Assembly (NCBI RefSeq): GCF_937616625.2
Contig: NC_065570.1
Coordinates: 67,421,665-67,485,664 of the forward strand
Source: Mercurialis annua
Taxonomy: Eukaryota > Streptophyta > Magnoliopsida > Malpighiales > Euphorbiaceae
Reading direction: 5' to 3'
DNA: 64,000 nt
Under the pieces are notes generated by a model, which did no database searches, was not told where the DNA came from, and worked only from the letters and a program-made list of their open reading frames with translations. A program made the translations under genes and the position numbers. Shown here in pieces: positions 37,891 to 49,557 of the stretch. Numbering within the stretch: the stretch's first letter is position 1; every line of letters starts with the position of its first letter.

Positions 37891-38426
37891 GTACTATTTT
37901 TACGATCGGACCGGATTTGAACGGGCTTACAATATTTGTTCTAAGCCTGCCCATAATATGACAGGCCTTTTTCGGGCTCGGGTTCTTGCCGGACTTGAGA
38001 ACAAAAATCATTGTCTAAATCCGGCTCAAGGCGAACGGACCTGGACGGACCGGGCCGGTACCCACGCCCGTAAACAGATTTACCCTCAGGACATACATAT
38101 TTGTATTATTTGACTTTTTTGTCCATTTTTAAGTTTAAAACTGTTTTTTTTTGCTTCAATCACTGAAAATTAGATTTAAAATTAGATTTTGACTTTTTTA
38201 GATTAGGAGTTGAATTTTGAAATTTTTAAAAAATAAATTTTGCTAATTACGGAGTTAGTATATAAATTAAACTGAATATTGAAACAATTAAATTGATTAG
38301 AAAAAATTGGATAAATTACAACAAAATTATCAATTTGAATTAAATTTGCAAAATGTTGAAAACATTTGGTTTTTTGGCACCAGTAAACCACATAATTGGA
38401 AATTTCAGTGTGACACTTCATATGGG

Positions 38427-38685
38427 CGAAATTAAATCGATGTTAAAAAATTGGATAGAAGAAAGATGAAATGGGATAACATTACAAAAATAATGTTTGC
38501 TTTTAATTACAAAAACACTTAAAAATTTGAAATTTTGGCACCATTAAATTTAACATGGGTGAAATTAAATCGATGTTAAAAAATTGAATAGAAGAAAGAT
38601 AAATTGGGACAACGTTATAAAAATTATGTTTGGTTTAAATTACAAAACCATGTAAAAGTTTGAAATTTTGGCACCAATATATTTA
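38427..38685. repeat. Direct duplication of a 132-bp unit
   Basis: Two adjacent copies containing gaaattaaatcgatgttaaa, gaagaaagat and tttgaaattttggcacca, offset by 132 bp. A more decayed partial third copy may lie upstream (38300-38426). Confidence 0.75.
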
Positions 38686-40066
38686 AATTTTCAATTTTCA
38701 ATTTTTTTTTCTATTATACTCTTATTTAATATAATCATAATAATGAATATTAGCTCATTAATAAATTATAAATAAGAAAAATATAGGACGATTAATTTTG
38801 AAAATTATGATTTATTAAAAATAGCAAAATTTTTGAAAATAAAAAGATAGTCAACTCCTTTTATGATGGAGAGAGTATTATCGAACTTAACAGTTATACA
38901 CCAATTAAGTGTACGAGGTCAAATAAAAAATATCTAGATAATGGTCCTCTTAAGTCTTACTTTCTATGAATTAATGGTCATTCGTATGAATTTATTTAAA
39001 TTATTTTAGACTCTTTAATCTGTATTTTTTATTTTATAAAAATAATGTAAATTCAATAAACTTGACTTCCCGAAACGAACTTGAGAAAGTTTTAATTTTA
39101 CTTTAAACTATACTACATCATTAATAGTTAAACATTCAATTAATTATATCATTTTAAGGACGTCATTTAATTAGTGATGTGTTATAATTTGATAGAGTCT
39201 GTGTGTAGAATTTAAGTTAGAAAATTTTTCCACAAATATTACTTATTTATTAAACTTTTTTGATTTTATAATTCTATTATATAAATAATATTGATCAAAT
39301 GTAGCTTATTAGTATTACCATACGATGTAATAAAACATATTAAATTAAATATCACTATGCATGGTAGATTTTTGGCTTTATAGTGAAAAAATCCAAATTT
39401 TAAAAACTTGTTATAATTTAATTCAAATCTTTTAATTCTTATAATAATAGCCAAATTATAATTTTTTATTATAATAGTCAAATTGTACTTTTTGTGCGAA
39501 ATCTTTTGAGTAGTTTTGAGTTTTTTTGCCACTTTTTATGACTTTTAATGTATCATTATTCATCAAAATAATAATAATAGTCTTACATTCTAATTGAAAA
39601 TAACAAGTTTGGGCACTAATTTAGCTATTAATACAAAAATTAAAGGTTTTATATTAAATTACAACAAGTTATAAAGATTTGGATTTTTTTATTATCATTA
39701 GACTTAGATTTTTTTAGGGATCAATTATAACATTAAATAATCAAGAGTTTATCAAGAACTTTGGATGCATTATTTTAGAAAAATATTAACTTATTAAGAG
39801 TTTTTAATTAAGAGGGGCCATAAAATGGGTTTGGGATTAGGTTGATAAGAGTAATAAATAAAACTAAGGCATAAGTTTTCACTTTGACATAGCCACCAAA
39901 ATGGGTTCCACAAATTGACTTCTCCTACATATAAAACTTAAAGCAAAAGTGCAATTTTAAATATAAAATTACTCACCTTTAAACCTACAACTAAAGACAA
40001 TTAAGATTGTTAAACAATGAAATACGATGAGATATTGTATAAGAGTTAGGTATGTCTTAGATAATA

Positions 40067-40349
40067 CTCCCTCTGTCCCAATAGAGTTGTCCACTTTGCC
40101 TTTATCATACAGTTTAAGAAAAGCAATTATTACTTATGGATTTTGTAAAACATTTCTTACTTTTCTTGTCATACCCCTATTTAATATAGGGTCCACTTGC
40201 AATTTACTTTCACTTTATTCATTAGTGGATTTTAAATAGGGGTAATATAGAAAAATTGAGTGAAAAAGTTAGTTACCTTTTCAAAGTGGACAAGAGTTTT
40301 GGAACAAAAATATTTCTCAAAGTGGACAACTCTATTGGGACGGAAGGAG
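40067..40349. mobile_element. Stowaway MITE
   Basis: Terminal inverted repeats ctccctctgtcccaatagag and its partner, flanked by TA on both sides (40065-40066, 40350-40351). The ctccctccgtccc end is the hallmark of the Tc1/mariner-related Stowaway superfamily. Confidence 0.93.
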
Positions 40350-40649
40350 TACTAATTTAAAGACCTGTCTACTAATGTTATAGGCATTAGATAATAATAA
40401 AAATATAATGTTAAAATATGAGTGTCTAGTTATAATATCCCTTTATAATCCAAAATTATGCAAGCGTTGAAATATTATATAGTTACTTGCCTATTCTTAT
40501 AGAGTCGTCAAATTTTTTCATCTGTAAGACGGTTTAAAAAAACACAATTAGTAAATTAATCTTTTTAATTTTATTTTTACTTTTTCTACCGTAACCTTAG
40601 TTAATATAGTCACTAATTTTTGTTTTCTTACATATTTTAATATATAGTA

Positions 40650-40963
40650 CTCCCTCCGTCCCGTAAAGATAGAAAAAGTACCACCTTTTTTTGTCCCATA
40701 AAAATAGAAAAAGTGGAGTTAGTTAAGTCAAAAATTATCAAAATACCCCTACATGCTTATCATAAAACATTAAATACATATTTTAAAAAGATAACAAAAA
40801 GAAGTTGTAAGTGTTATATTTAGTAAAGTGGCTTTGGAAAATGTACATAACTAATTGATTACAAAAGGTAATTTAGACAAACTATCACAAGTTACCTATA
40901 AGTAACTACTTTCTTAATTCTTGTAAAATGAGTGCTTTTTCTATCTTTACGGGACGGAGGGAG
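40650..40963. mobile_element. Stowaway MITE
   Basis: Starts ctccctccgtcccgtaaaga and ends tctttacgggacggagggag, with TA flanks (40648-40649 and 40964-40965). It has a different interior from the copy at 40.07 kb. Confidence 0.95.
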
Positions 40964-41710
40964 TAATAAATACTAGTTCATTAATAGATTTTAAATGAAA
41001 ACTATGTAAAAAAATTAATTATAAAATTGTTATTTACTAAAACGAACAAGAATTTTGCGAAATAGAGAAAGTGAAGTATTCTATAGAAACGAATGGAGTA
41101 TTTTTATGCATATACAATTTTTCGTGTATGTGTATCATTTATAAGTCACGTCAATTTGCTTTTATAACATGATTAGCCTAATACAAGCATGACATGATTA
41201 AAAATTGTATTTGATATATAAAACTCAAAGATGATATAGTTTTAACAGGAGTTACACGATTAAGTATGTTCATTTAAAAGTGTTATTGGATTAACCTATT
41301 TAATGTGGTGCATTGAACTTATTTAATTAATACAAATTTATTTACTATAATTCAAATAGAAATAAGCAACATAACAATTACATATAATACAAAAAATCAA
41401 AATGGTTAATGAAGCTGTAAAATTTAATATTAAACATCTAATTAAAAGTGAGGATACATCTCAATCATGAGCCGAAAAACCTGTAGAATTTTCATTCAAA
41501 CAGAATACAAAAAAATTGAAATGAGGCTAGTGGTTGCCAAAAAGCCTAATTGGTTTTTAGGCTGCAGTGCCAGAATACTCTATTTTCATTAGAGTTGCTG
41601 CTGATTTACCAAAAAATTAAAGAACACATTCAGTTTGTTACTAGTTAACCACTGACCCTTGGCTCATGCTTTCAACCTTCAACATCCGATGTTCTTCACT
41701 TCTACGAGTC

Positions 41711-42796
41711 CTAAATGTCTTCGGAATCAGAAAATCCTTCAGCTTTCTGCAACGTACTACAATTTGTGAATCATAATATCAGAGGCATCAAAACTAGAAG
41801 CAGGCTGCATCACAATCATATAATATTGCACGGAAACTTCTCGAGTCCTACGATCTCGAGGTTTTATTTCTATTTGCAAAAATGTTTCATAATTATAATT
41901 TATAATTATGAACATAGGGGTTAAACACGTATTTTATAACATGGCACAAAAAGATTCAACTTTTTATATTACGACATATCTGGCCAAAAGCATTGTTCGG
42001 TGTTGTTTCATTCATTAAACATTCATTAAAAACAGTTAAAACAGGCGTCATTTGGTGAAGAAAAAATGTTTTGGACCGCAAATTTATAATACCGAAGGCT
42101 GAAAAGTTTACCTTATCCTCATTATCGCTACCATTCTTGGATCTTTTTGTGGGACTTCTCTTAATAAGTTCAGACTTGGGAGATTTGTTGACTGAAGATG
42201 GATTGCTAATCTCTTGATCAAAACTCTTCTTAGCCTAGAAAGCTACACTAAATTAAATTGGGGGAAAAAAAAGCTTGTATAATGTACAATGATAAATAGA
42301 AATTACCTTGCAAGCAATAGAACAGAATCTGAAGCAATCAAGCAGAAGCAGGCTTCTGCAACAAATCTCACAGGTAGCAGTGACACCCTTTACAAATCTT
42401 GGTTGAGGCTGCTCATTCAGATACACAAATTTGGATCTACCAGTAATACAAGTCTGCACACGTGATATATCCATATACTTCTGTATTTCATTTACTCTTA
42501 CGGCATTGTGGTTTGAAGATTGCATTATCTGCACCAGTTCATCAATCAGTTCATTTCTGTACGCCAAACATAAAAAGACGATAGTTTGGAGATACCTCGA
42601 TAATGCGGTGATCCTTGTGATTGATCGAACAACAAGAACAAAGTGCATTGCCCATACAATCCAAACAAAACAGATTGCATTTATTTTTACTTGAACCCTT
42701 ATGAAATGAACAAGGTACAAAGTAGCTTGCTCTTAGCATTGGTTCCAACCATGGAGGACCTAAATCCTGATCAACCAGTTCTCCATACTGGCTCAC
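41711..42796 (-). CDS. PLATZ zinc-binding domain, 3' half of a putative PDS5-PLATZ fusion
   Basis: Four exons on the minus strand: 42596-42796, 42307-42528, 42112-42234 and 41711-41746 (last exon least certain), 193 codons. The first exon encodes GPPWLEPMLRASYFVPC and a full first zinc motif C-x2-H-x11-C-x2-C-x5-C-x2-C-x3-H-x2-H. The second encodes the second motif C-x2-C-x12-C-x3-C, slightly longer than usual because of extra leucines in RSLLLLDCFRFC. A basic C-terminal tail (SPTKRSKNGSDNEDK) follows. PLATZ proteins bind A/T-rich DNA and repress transcription. There is no start codon in frame: a stop (TAG) immediately precedes the first exon, which begins gtgagccag after an acceptor. The only upstream coding exon in phase is the last PDS5 exon, 201 bp away, so I read both as one gene (472 codons). 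Several substitutions in conserved PLATZ positions suggest relaxed constraint. Confidence 0.82.
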
Positions 42797-42997
42797 CTAC
42801 ATATCAGAAATTTGAAGTTATAAGAACCAAAAGTTGGTATGGAACTAAACTAAAAGGTTTTCAACGAAGCAGATATTAGGTTCTGTCTGAGAAATCCAAG
42901 AATTGTCCAATCAAAAATTTCAGTTGTATTTGAAGAAGAAGATAAGTAACAAGGATCATGAAAGATTATTCTATGCAAGCCATGACAAGATGCATAC

Positions 42998-44961
42998 CTG
43001 ATGTTTCAGAGCCCTGCTATCTCGAAAGACATTATTGCGATTCAGAGTCTCGTGATTTTGGGCACAAATATAAGCAATTACTTTATCATAATCATCTAAA
43101 GGAAAGCCCATATATTCCACTGCCTGAGACATGTAAGGTACAAGTTCTGAAACACAATTTTCGATCACTCTCTCGCCTAATTTCTGAGCTATAGGCAGAA
43201 CACTCTGGATGGTGTAGCAAAAGAAACTAAATTATCTGATCATTACGTCAAAACAAGATTGTAAAGAAAAGATAATATGAACAAGAAATTACGCTAATCA
43301 CCTGGTTCCCCTTTCTTACACTGCTTAAAATAGGGGATAGAAGCTCTGGTGAAATATCTTCAGCTTCCTCCAAGACCATGATCATAATTAGCCCCATGGA
43401 CAAAAAAACAACTTCAGGATGGTTTTCCCTGAAAATGGTGCACATCCCTCTCATGAATCAGCATACTTTCAATTACACAACCACATGAAAAGAAACCAAG
43501 CAAAAAAAGAGGGAAAAAAAAAGTCCGCTATGGACGAAACATCAAATATGAGCTTTTACTCGAACATAAGAAATGATTTCAGAACTGACGGTTCACTAGC
43601 TAAAACAATAAGTCTACCATGTAAAACAATTTGTATTTATGAGATAGTTTTGAGAAACTAGAATGGCCATTACTATAATTGTCTCACCTCACATTTCTGA
43701 GAAAAAGCTCAAACATCTCCAATATCAAAGAATTACATTCAAGATCCAGCATCACAATCCATAACCTGATTTTTGAAAACGTTTCGAGAATGCTAACTCT
43801 TCTTCTGTATGAGGGGCTTGAAATATCAGATAAATTATCAAAAGCCGCTACAATCAACTTACATATTTCCTGTGTGGGAGCAATCAAACATTCCAAAGTT
43901 AAATCTCCATAACCTTAGCCAGGTAGCACGGTCATGGACATAGGAAAACACGACAATGATGCGGGGAAACCTTTTTTTTAAGGCTTCCTATGTTAAAAAT
44001 GGAATTCATGTCTAAATAACAAGTTTCCAATATGTTTCAAAATCAGGAAACGTTAATTGAATGGAGTGTCCAAGCTACCTAAAACAGTGCACAATCTTAT
44101 AAAATTCATAGCACAGTTATGCCAATTAGAAATCATATAATGGTGGTATTGAATGACAATACCTTCATTTGTTCATCACCATAAGGAGCATCCGGCGCTG
44201 TAATTCTCAGAATCTCACATATACAAGCTGCAACACCAACTTTAACATCCACATTTGAATGATTTATAAGCTTTTTAGTTGTCAATACCTTTATTGCAGG
44301 GTTCAATGCCTTTTGCACACAGTTGGATGGTGACTGTTCCACTGCTGATAAACAACTTTCAAGTTTCTAAATTCAAAAAAAAAAAAAATTGCATGAAAAT
44401 ATAAACCTTCCACGTTTGTAGCAATTTAAGCGCAACTTTGAAAATTTGGCACAAAAATGTCTAAACTTTTATTCCTTGGCATTTTCCGGCACCAATGTAC
44501 AGTTTTTCCACAAAACAGTGTTATTTTGACGGTTTCCAATGACTAAAACGACATATAATTTGGAACGTGAAGTGCCGAAAAATAAAAGATTGGATTTTTT
44601 TATGCCAAATTTTAAATTGTGCTTAAATTGCTACAATTGCCAAAACTGGATATTTTATATGCAAATAACAAAAAAAAAAAAAACAAGAAAGATGTTAATT
44701 AAATTAAACTATAACAAAATAAATTGACATTTTAAAATAAAATTGACTAGGGTTTGACTTTGAACTCAAAATCTCATAACCCTTGACATAATGACCGCTA
44801 CTGTAAAAAAGAAGAAGAAAAGATTGAGTTTGGAGGTTGATTACATGAAGCAAAAGAAGAAGATCATCAACAGAAGTTGAAATTGGCGGTGAAATAAACG
44901 GATTTACAGCCGCTTCAACTTTTTCCGCCAGCTTTTTCTCCTCCTCCGTTAATGCCGTCAT
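42998..44961 (-). CDS. PDS5 cohesin cofactor, N-terminal part only (5' half of a putative fusion)
   Basis: Five exons on the minus strand: 44845-44961, 44163-44366, 43688-43869, 43302-43428 and 42998-43204, together 279 codons, with no stops or frame breaks. The product matches the N-terminus of plant PDS5C/D/E-type proteins. It includes SVDDLLLLL near 30, VEQSP at about 48, NVDVKVGVAACICEILRITA and PDAPYGDEQMK near 78-107, then SILETFSKIR, VMLDLEC and LEEAEDISPELLSPIL. PDS5 is a HEAT-repeat protein that binds cohesin and controls sister-chromatid cohesion. Plant homologues of this type normally continue several hundred residues further, into a charged region and a Tudor domain. None of that is visible down to 32.8 kb. 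The last donor (after HQ) is phase 0 and joins in frame to the PLATZ exon at 42796. It may therefore be a truncated gene rescued by fusion, or a decaying duplicate. Confidence 0.85.
43921..44080. mobile_element. Small MITE in PDS5 intron 2
   Basis: Ends aggtagcacggtcatggaca and the inverted agtgtccaagctacct. The same element type is present in the APO gene intron at 62779-62939, with shared internal blocks such as aagtttcc followed by gtttc and attgaatg. Confidence 0.75.
44413..44640. mobile_element. MITE in PDS5 intron 1
   Basis: Left arm gtttgtagcaatttaagcgc then tttggcac is matched by the right arm (gtgcttaaattgctacaatt and ttatgccaaattttaaa). The arms are about 80 bp and imperfect. Confidence 0.75.
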
Positions 44962-45526
44962 TTTCCGCCACACAATTTTTGATCAACGAAAGCAATGGAC
45001 TCTGTGAAAACAAAGTCAAGAACAATTATAGCGTTGATTAGAGTAGTCCTAATTGTTTTTCTTGCTCTGCAAGTAAACTCTAAAAGAAAATTAATCTACT
45101 TTCTTTTTCAACTTCCTAGAAACTGGTAAAAAAGGAACACGTGAATTTACAGAAATTAAAAAAATATAAACAAAAATGTAATTACTAATAATACTACCAG
45201 TTTAATTTGTTTGAGGTGACAGGTATTTTTGTTATTGGTGAAAAATGGAAAAAAAAAAGGAAAATACGGATCCCTCCCAGTAGAGTTTAACAAAAATTAA
45301 GTTTGAAATTTGGAATTCGGTAAGCGAGTTGTGTCAGAGTTTCTAATGGCCTGAGAAATTTTTTGGTACACTTAATTAGCCAAAGTATGACCGACTATTA
45401 TCCATTTAATGCATGCCACAAATTAAATATCATGTATAATTAACAAAGAATATTTAGTTCTAACTAAAATATTACTGATTATTAAGTGAATATGATACTT
45501 AGTTACACCACATATCATATATTTAA

Positions 45527-45896
45527 GGGTTAATTTCTAAAAAAATCACGAACTTTACACGAAGTTTCATTTTAATCATGAATTTTAAAAGTTGTCATTT
45601 AAAGGCACGAACTTTCATTTTGTTTCAAATCTATCGCCAAAATAAAATCCGGTGTAGTTTATCGAACCGAAAATTCCTAATCTTATATACTCTAACTAAA
45701 AGATAATAAAATTTAATGTCGATTTATAATTTGGGTCTTTCATTAATGGTTTATTGAAGAATGTAGTCAACAAAAATACACTGAAATGATAGATTTGAAA
45801 CAAAATGAAAGTCCGTGCCTTTAAATGACAATTTTTAAAGGTCATGATTAAAATGAAACTTCGTATAAAGTTCGTGATTCTTTTAGAAATTAACCC
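45527..45896. mobile_element. Mutator-type MITE with perfect 9-bp target duplication
   Basis: Starts gggttaatttctaaaaaaat, ends agaaattaaccc, and is flanked on both sides by tatatttaa (45518-45526 and 45897-45905). It shares terminal motifs such as tcacgaactttacacg with the copies at 1.6 and 59.7 kb but has a different interior. Confidence 0.9.
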
Positions 45897-45907
45897 TATA
45901 TTTAATA

Positions 45908-46167
45908 CTCCCTCCGTCCCACTTAAGAAGTCCCATTTGCTTTTACACACAAATTAAGAAAACATTTATTATTCTTGTCTTTTCATGTTTTTTCATGTTT
46001 TGCCCCTATTAATTATAGTAGAATTTTTCAAATTATTCTCTTAAGATGACTAAAAGAAGGGTAAAATAGGGTATTCAATGGAAAAACATTCTAAAAATAG
46101 TAATGAGACTTTTTAAATGGGACATCCCAAAATAGAATATGGGACTTCTTAAACGGGACGGAGGGAG
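45908..46167. mobile_element. Stowaway MITE
   Basis: Starts ctccctccgtcccacttaag and ends cttaaacgggacggagggag with TA flanks. It sits only 11 bp beyond the MITE at 45527-45896 and overlaps that element's right target duplication region. Confidence 0.95.
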
Positions 46168-46919
46168 TAGATAGTTTATAATCCTGCATGACGAATTAGA
46201 TTTATACAAACATTTTTAGACTTACAAACATTGTTTTCAATGGAAGGCATGCCTTTACTAGCAGAACTTAGAATTGTGATATATAATAGCTAATTTGTAC
46301 GAAATTATTTTTAAAGGGGTTAATAGTAATAATCATATATTTTGAAAAAAAATCAAAGCTTGTGATCGCTGTCTCAGCCGAAAGGACATGGTCTGCTCCT
46401 GAGTAAAGACGTATCGTTTTGTGCTGAGAATTAAGAAGTCGAAGAAATACTTCTTCTTTAGTGTATTTAGAGACGTAAACAGACCGAGCCGAATTTAAAT
46501 TAGAATTAAGTCTTTTCGAGTTAAACTTAGTTTAACTGAAATAAAGGGCAAAACAAGCTAACTAAAATTTTAACAAATACTAACTCTGTATTAAATAGTC
46601 AAAGAATTCCTCTCTTCACACTCCCCTTCATGACGAGTATTGATATTGTAGATGCTAATCTTACTTAGCAATTAATTAAACGATTGCGGACTCAATGCTT
46701 TATTGATGCTGATTAAACGGAACATATGGTTTGAACTTGAAGATGCCTCCTTTAATCCTCTTATAATTAGAATGACAATCCAATTCAATATGCATGGTTC
46801 TTCATGGAATATTGGAGTGTTAGCTGAAATGTTGTCAAAAAAATTAAAGTGAATCCATGGATACGTATTTTGAAATGTGCAATTGGGTCATTTCTCAAAA
46901 TAGACAAAGATATATTTAG

Positions 46920-47045
46920 AACAGACCTTCACTGTTTGTTCTCATAATAGACCTTTGATGTTTGTCCTCATAACAGACCTTTGTTATTTGTTTTAGAATA
47001 GACCTCCGCTCTTTTTTACCAGAATAGACCTTCGTCTTTTTAAAA
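46920..47045. repeat. Degenerate tandem repeat, about 26-bp unit
   Basis: About five diverged units, each carrying a form of (a)ataacagacctttgatgttt with the core agacctt. No coding frame is preserved across it. Confidence 0.7.
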
Positions 47046-47543
47046 ATAAACGGTTCGTCTGTTCTCAAAGAGTACAGATCAGATATATTCTCTTGGAGAA
47101 CATACCGATCTTTCTCTTAGAGAACATATCGGAGGAGAGAAAAATTTTCTCATCAGAGAACTGGGTTTCTCAGACGACCTCTGCTCACCAGAGGTCGTTT
47201 TTTTAATTTTTTTAATCAAAAAGGGAAAAAAATATTAATTGAGTCTATAATTTAAATTTTTTATCAATAAAAAAACCTTTGAAGGATTAATCTGAGATAT
47301 ATTATAAATTTTAAGGTCATTTCTGAACTTTTTTCTTAATAAGTCTAGCACTGTTAACTTTCATATTTAATGAAAGAATTTATTTGTCCCATTTTAAATT
47401 TTTAGAGGGTTTAATTGTTCAGTTTTGAAACAACAGAGGTTCTATTGTGTCTGAAAAAAGTTTAAGGATTCATGTGCACTTAAAAAAAACTACGAATTTT
47501 GTATTTTTTACCAAAATAAAATTAAAAAATATTGTTCAATATA

Positions 47544-48170
47544 CAGTCGACCCTCTAATAATTAATACACATGGTGGATCAAAAATTTATTAATTATTAG
47601 AATTATTAATTTATTGAATTTGTATAAAAAAATCATAAAAGATATTTTAAAGCATCTACATTAATAGACCTAATATTAATATTATATTATAAAAAAACTA
47701 ACCAAATACACTTTACAATCACTCAATTTAAAAGAAACAATTTTATATTCAATTTAAAAAATATCAATTGATATCAAACCAAAAAATAATTATTAAGAAG
47801 TTGTATTCATAAAGTAAAATAATTTTATTATTTTTTATATTAGAGATACTTTACTTACTTTAATTTTTTTATCTAATAACTTCTTTTAAAATTTCTCAAA
47901 AGAATAAGAAAGTCATAATCTGATGGTATTTTAACTTCCACTTTATAATTAAGATTAGTATTGCCTCAAATAAATAATCAATTGTTATATATTCTTTTAA
48001 AAAAATCTCTCTAATAATTAATATTCATGTATAATATATTTTAAATTTTATTAATTATTAAATAATAGAATTATTAATTATCCGACGTGGAACGAAGTTG
48101 GTTCTCTTAATTTTCTATTAATTATTAGAATTATTAATTTATAAAATATTAACTATTAGAGGGTCGACTG
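47544..48170. mobile_element. Pogo/Lemi-like DNA element (Tc1/mariner type)
   Basis: Ends cagtcgaccctctaataatt and its inverted partner, flanked by TA (47542-47543, 48171-48172). The ends resemble plant Emigrant/Lemi MITEs (cagtaaaacctc type). At 627 bp and with no transposase it is non-autonomous. Confidence 0.88.
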
Positions 48171-49557
48171 TAGTATATTTTTTGTTCTATTTATACTATG
48201 TATATCAGTATATGTATAAGATCATTGCCAATCAAAAGAAAATATTGTCATTTTGTCAAAATGTCCTAAAATCGTTCTCCCCTGAGAAATATTATGGCCG
48301 ATCAATCTTTTTTTCTTACTGCTTCTAAATTAAGTTGATCGTTTTTAATTGAAAAAGACACTTTTAAATCACATTGATGGGCACTTTATCATGGCGAGGT
48401 CCATTTTACAATATTATGATGGTATTTTCTCATGACAAACATTCATTTTGTAACATTATGATGAATCATAATTGGATAAGAGATCCGATTACCAATTTCA
48501 AACCATCTTGATCGGTCTTGTACCATGACATCATCTTTTTAGATAAAAAAAATATCTTTTTTTTGCGGTGAATATAATTATATTAGTCCTAATTGTGTAG
48601 CTTACAAAGACTTATTATGCCTCCAAATGAATAGTAAAAAAACATATCCTCAGCTTCTGTCACTCTTCTACACAGAAAAGGTAAAAACAGAACAGAACAA
48701 GGAGGCCGTATTTTTACCTCAAGCATGGGACTATATATAGATAATTAAACTGATTAACCGCTACTGTTTTCCCTTTGCTTGCTCTTCAGATTTTACTTTT
48801 TAAAGAGAAACCTGAAGACAAATGTCAACTCATAAAATAAGGATTTAAAAGTTCCTCCAACCAAGAGTAATTTTAAACTCTTTAACAATCATTTCATAAA
48901 TCAATTGATTCATAGTCACCCACATGTTATTTATTTATTTAGATCGTAGGAACTGGCAAAAATTGAATTCATAACTCGCCATCTAACGCTAGTATTCTTC
49001 CTATTAGACAGACTATATATCAAGTCTAATAAGTAATTGAATATAGTCCAGTGGTAGGAACATTATAATTCAAGTCCAAAATTCGATTTCTTTTCCATTA
49101 TAACAAAAAAACTCTAATTAGCGAAGTCCTCAATATTGTTAGAATCCTGACAAATTATATTGCCTCACCTTAATGAAATTTTAGCAATTTTAAGTAATTT
49201 TTTGGAGGCAAAATGTAAAAATTTCAATATTGCCAGAAGAGATCAAGTAAGATCTTTTTATAATGCACCGCTCTGAGACGAGTGAACTCCACATTTCAAG
49301 AAAAGCGGAGTTGTTGCAAGAGAGGTCCGTTATAGACCCATTGTAGATAAGAATTCCAGCCAGGTAAGATGTCCCACACTTGATGTATATAAGACCATTA
49401 GTTCACAAATGTACTCTTAGCTATTTGATATTTAATGAAAACAGCACACAAGTACAAGTCTGAAGACAAATTTGGTCCGAAAAGCATACTAATTAGCTAC
49501 AAATAACACTTGTGATTATTGAGTGTCTAATAAATGGATAATACTAAGTACTAAGTA

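Larger units (their letters stand above)
36913..38082. mobile_element. hAT-like element carrying two younger insertions
   Basis: Outer ends tagacctgttcat and (reverse complement) taaatctgtttac, with ccctcag directly repeated at 36905-36911 and 38083-38089. Subterminal GC-rich motifs such as cgggccggtacccacgcccg are typical of plant hAT MITEs. A foldback element (37005-37690) and a SINE (37734-37890) sit inside and account for most of the length. Confidence 0.65.
32773..41710. other. 9-kb gene-poor repeat region
   Basis: No gene was recognised. Identified contents are MITEs at 34.46, 36.09, 40.07 and 40.65 kb, SINEs at 35.57 and 37.73 kb, a nested hAT complex at 36.91-38.08 kb and a 132-bp duplication at 38.43 kb. 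The stretches 32.8-34.4 kb and 38.7-40.0 kb hold only AT-rich sequence that I cannot classify. No C-terminal PDS5 exons were found here. Confidence 0.5.
44962..49557. other. Spacer between PDS5-PLATZ and GAPN
   Basis: No gene is recognised. It holds MITEs at 45.53, 45.91 and 47.54 kb and a degenerate 26-bp tandem repeat at 46.92-47.05 kb. Inverted repeats around 47.06-47.22 kb (for example acgacctctg with cagaggtcg) suggest a further decayed element. The PDS5-side promoter should lie at about 45.0-45.4 kb. Confidence 0.5.

Noticed and set aside
49025..49100. SINE-like A-box and B-box pair
   Set aside because: Very degenerate, with no tail or target duplication.
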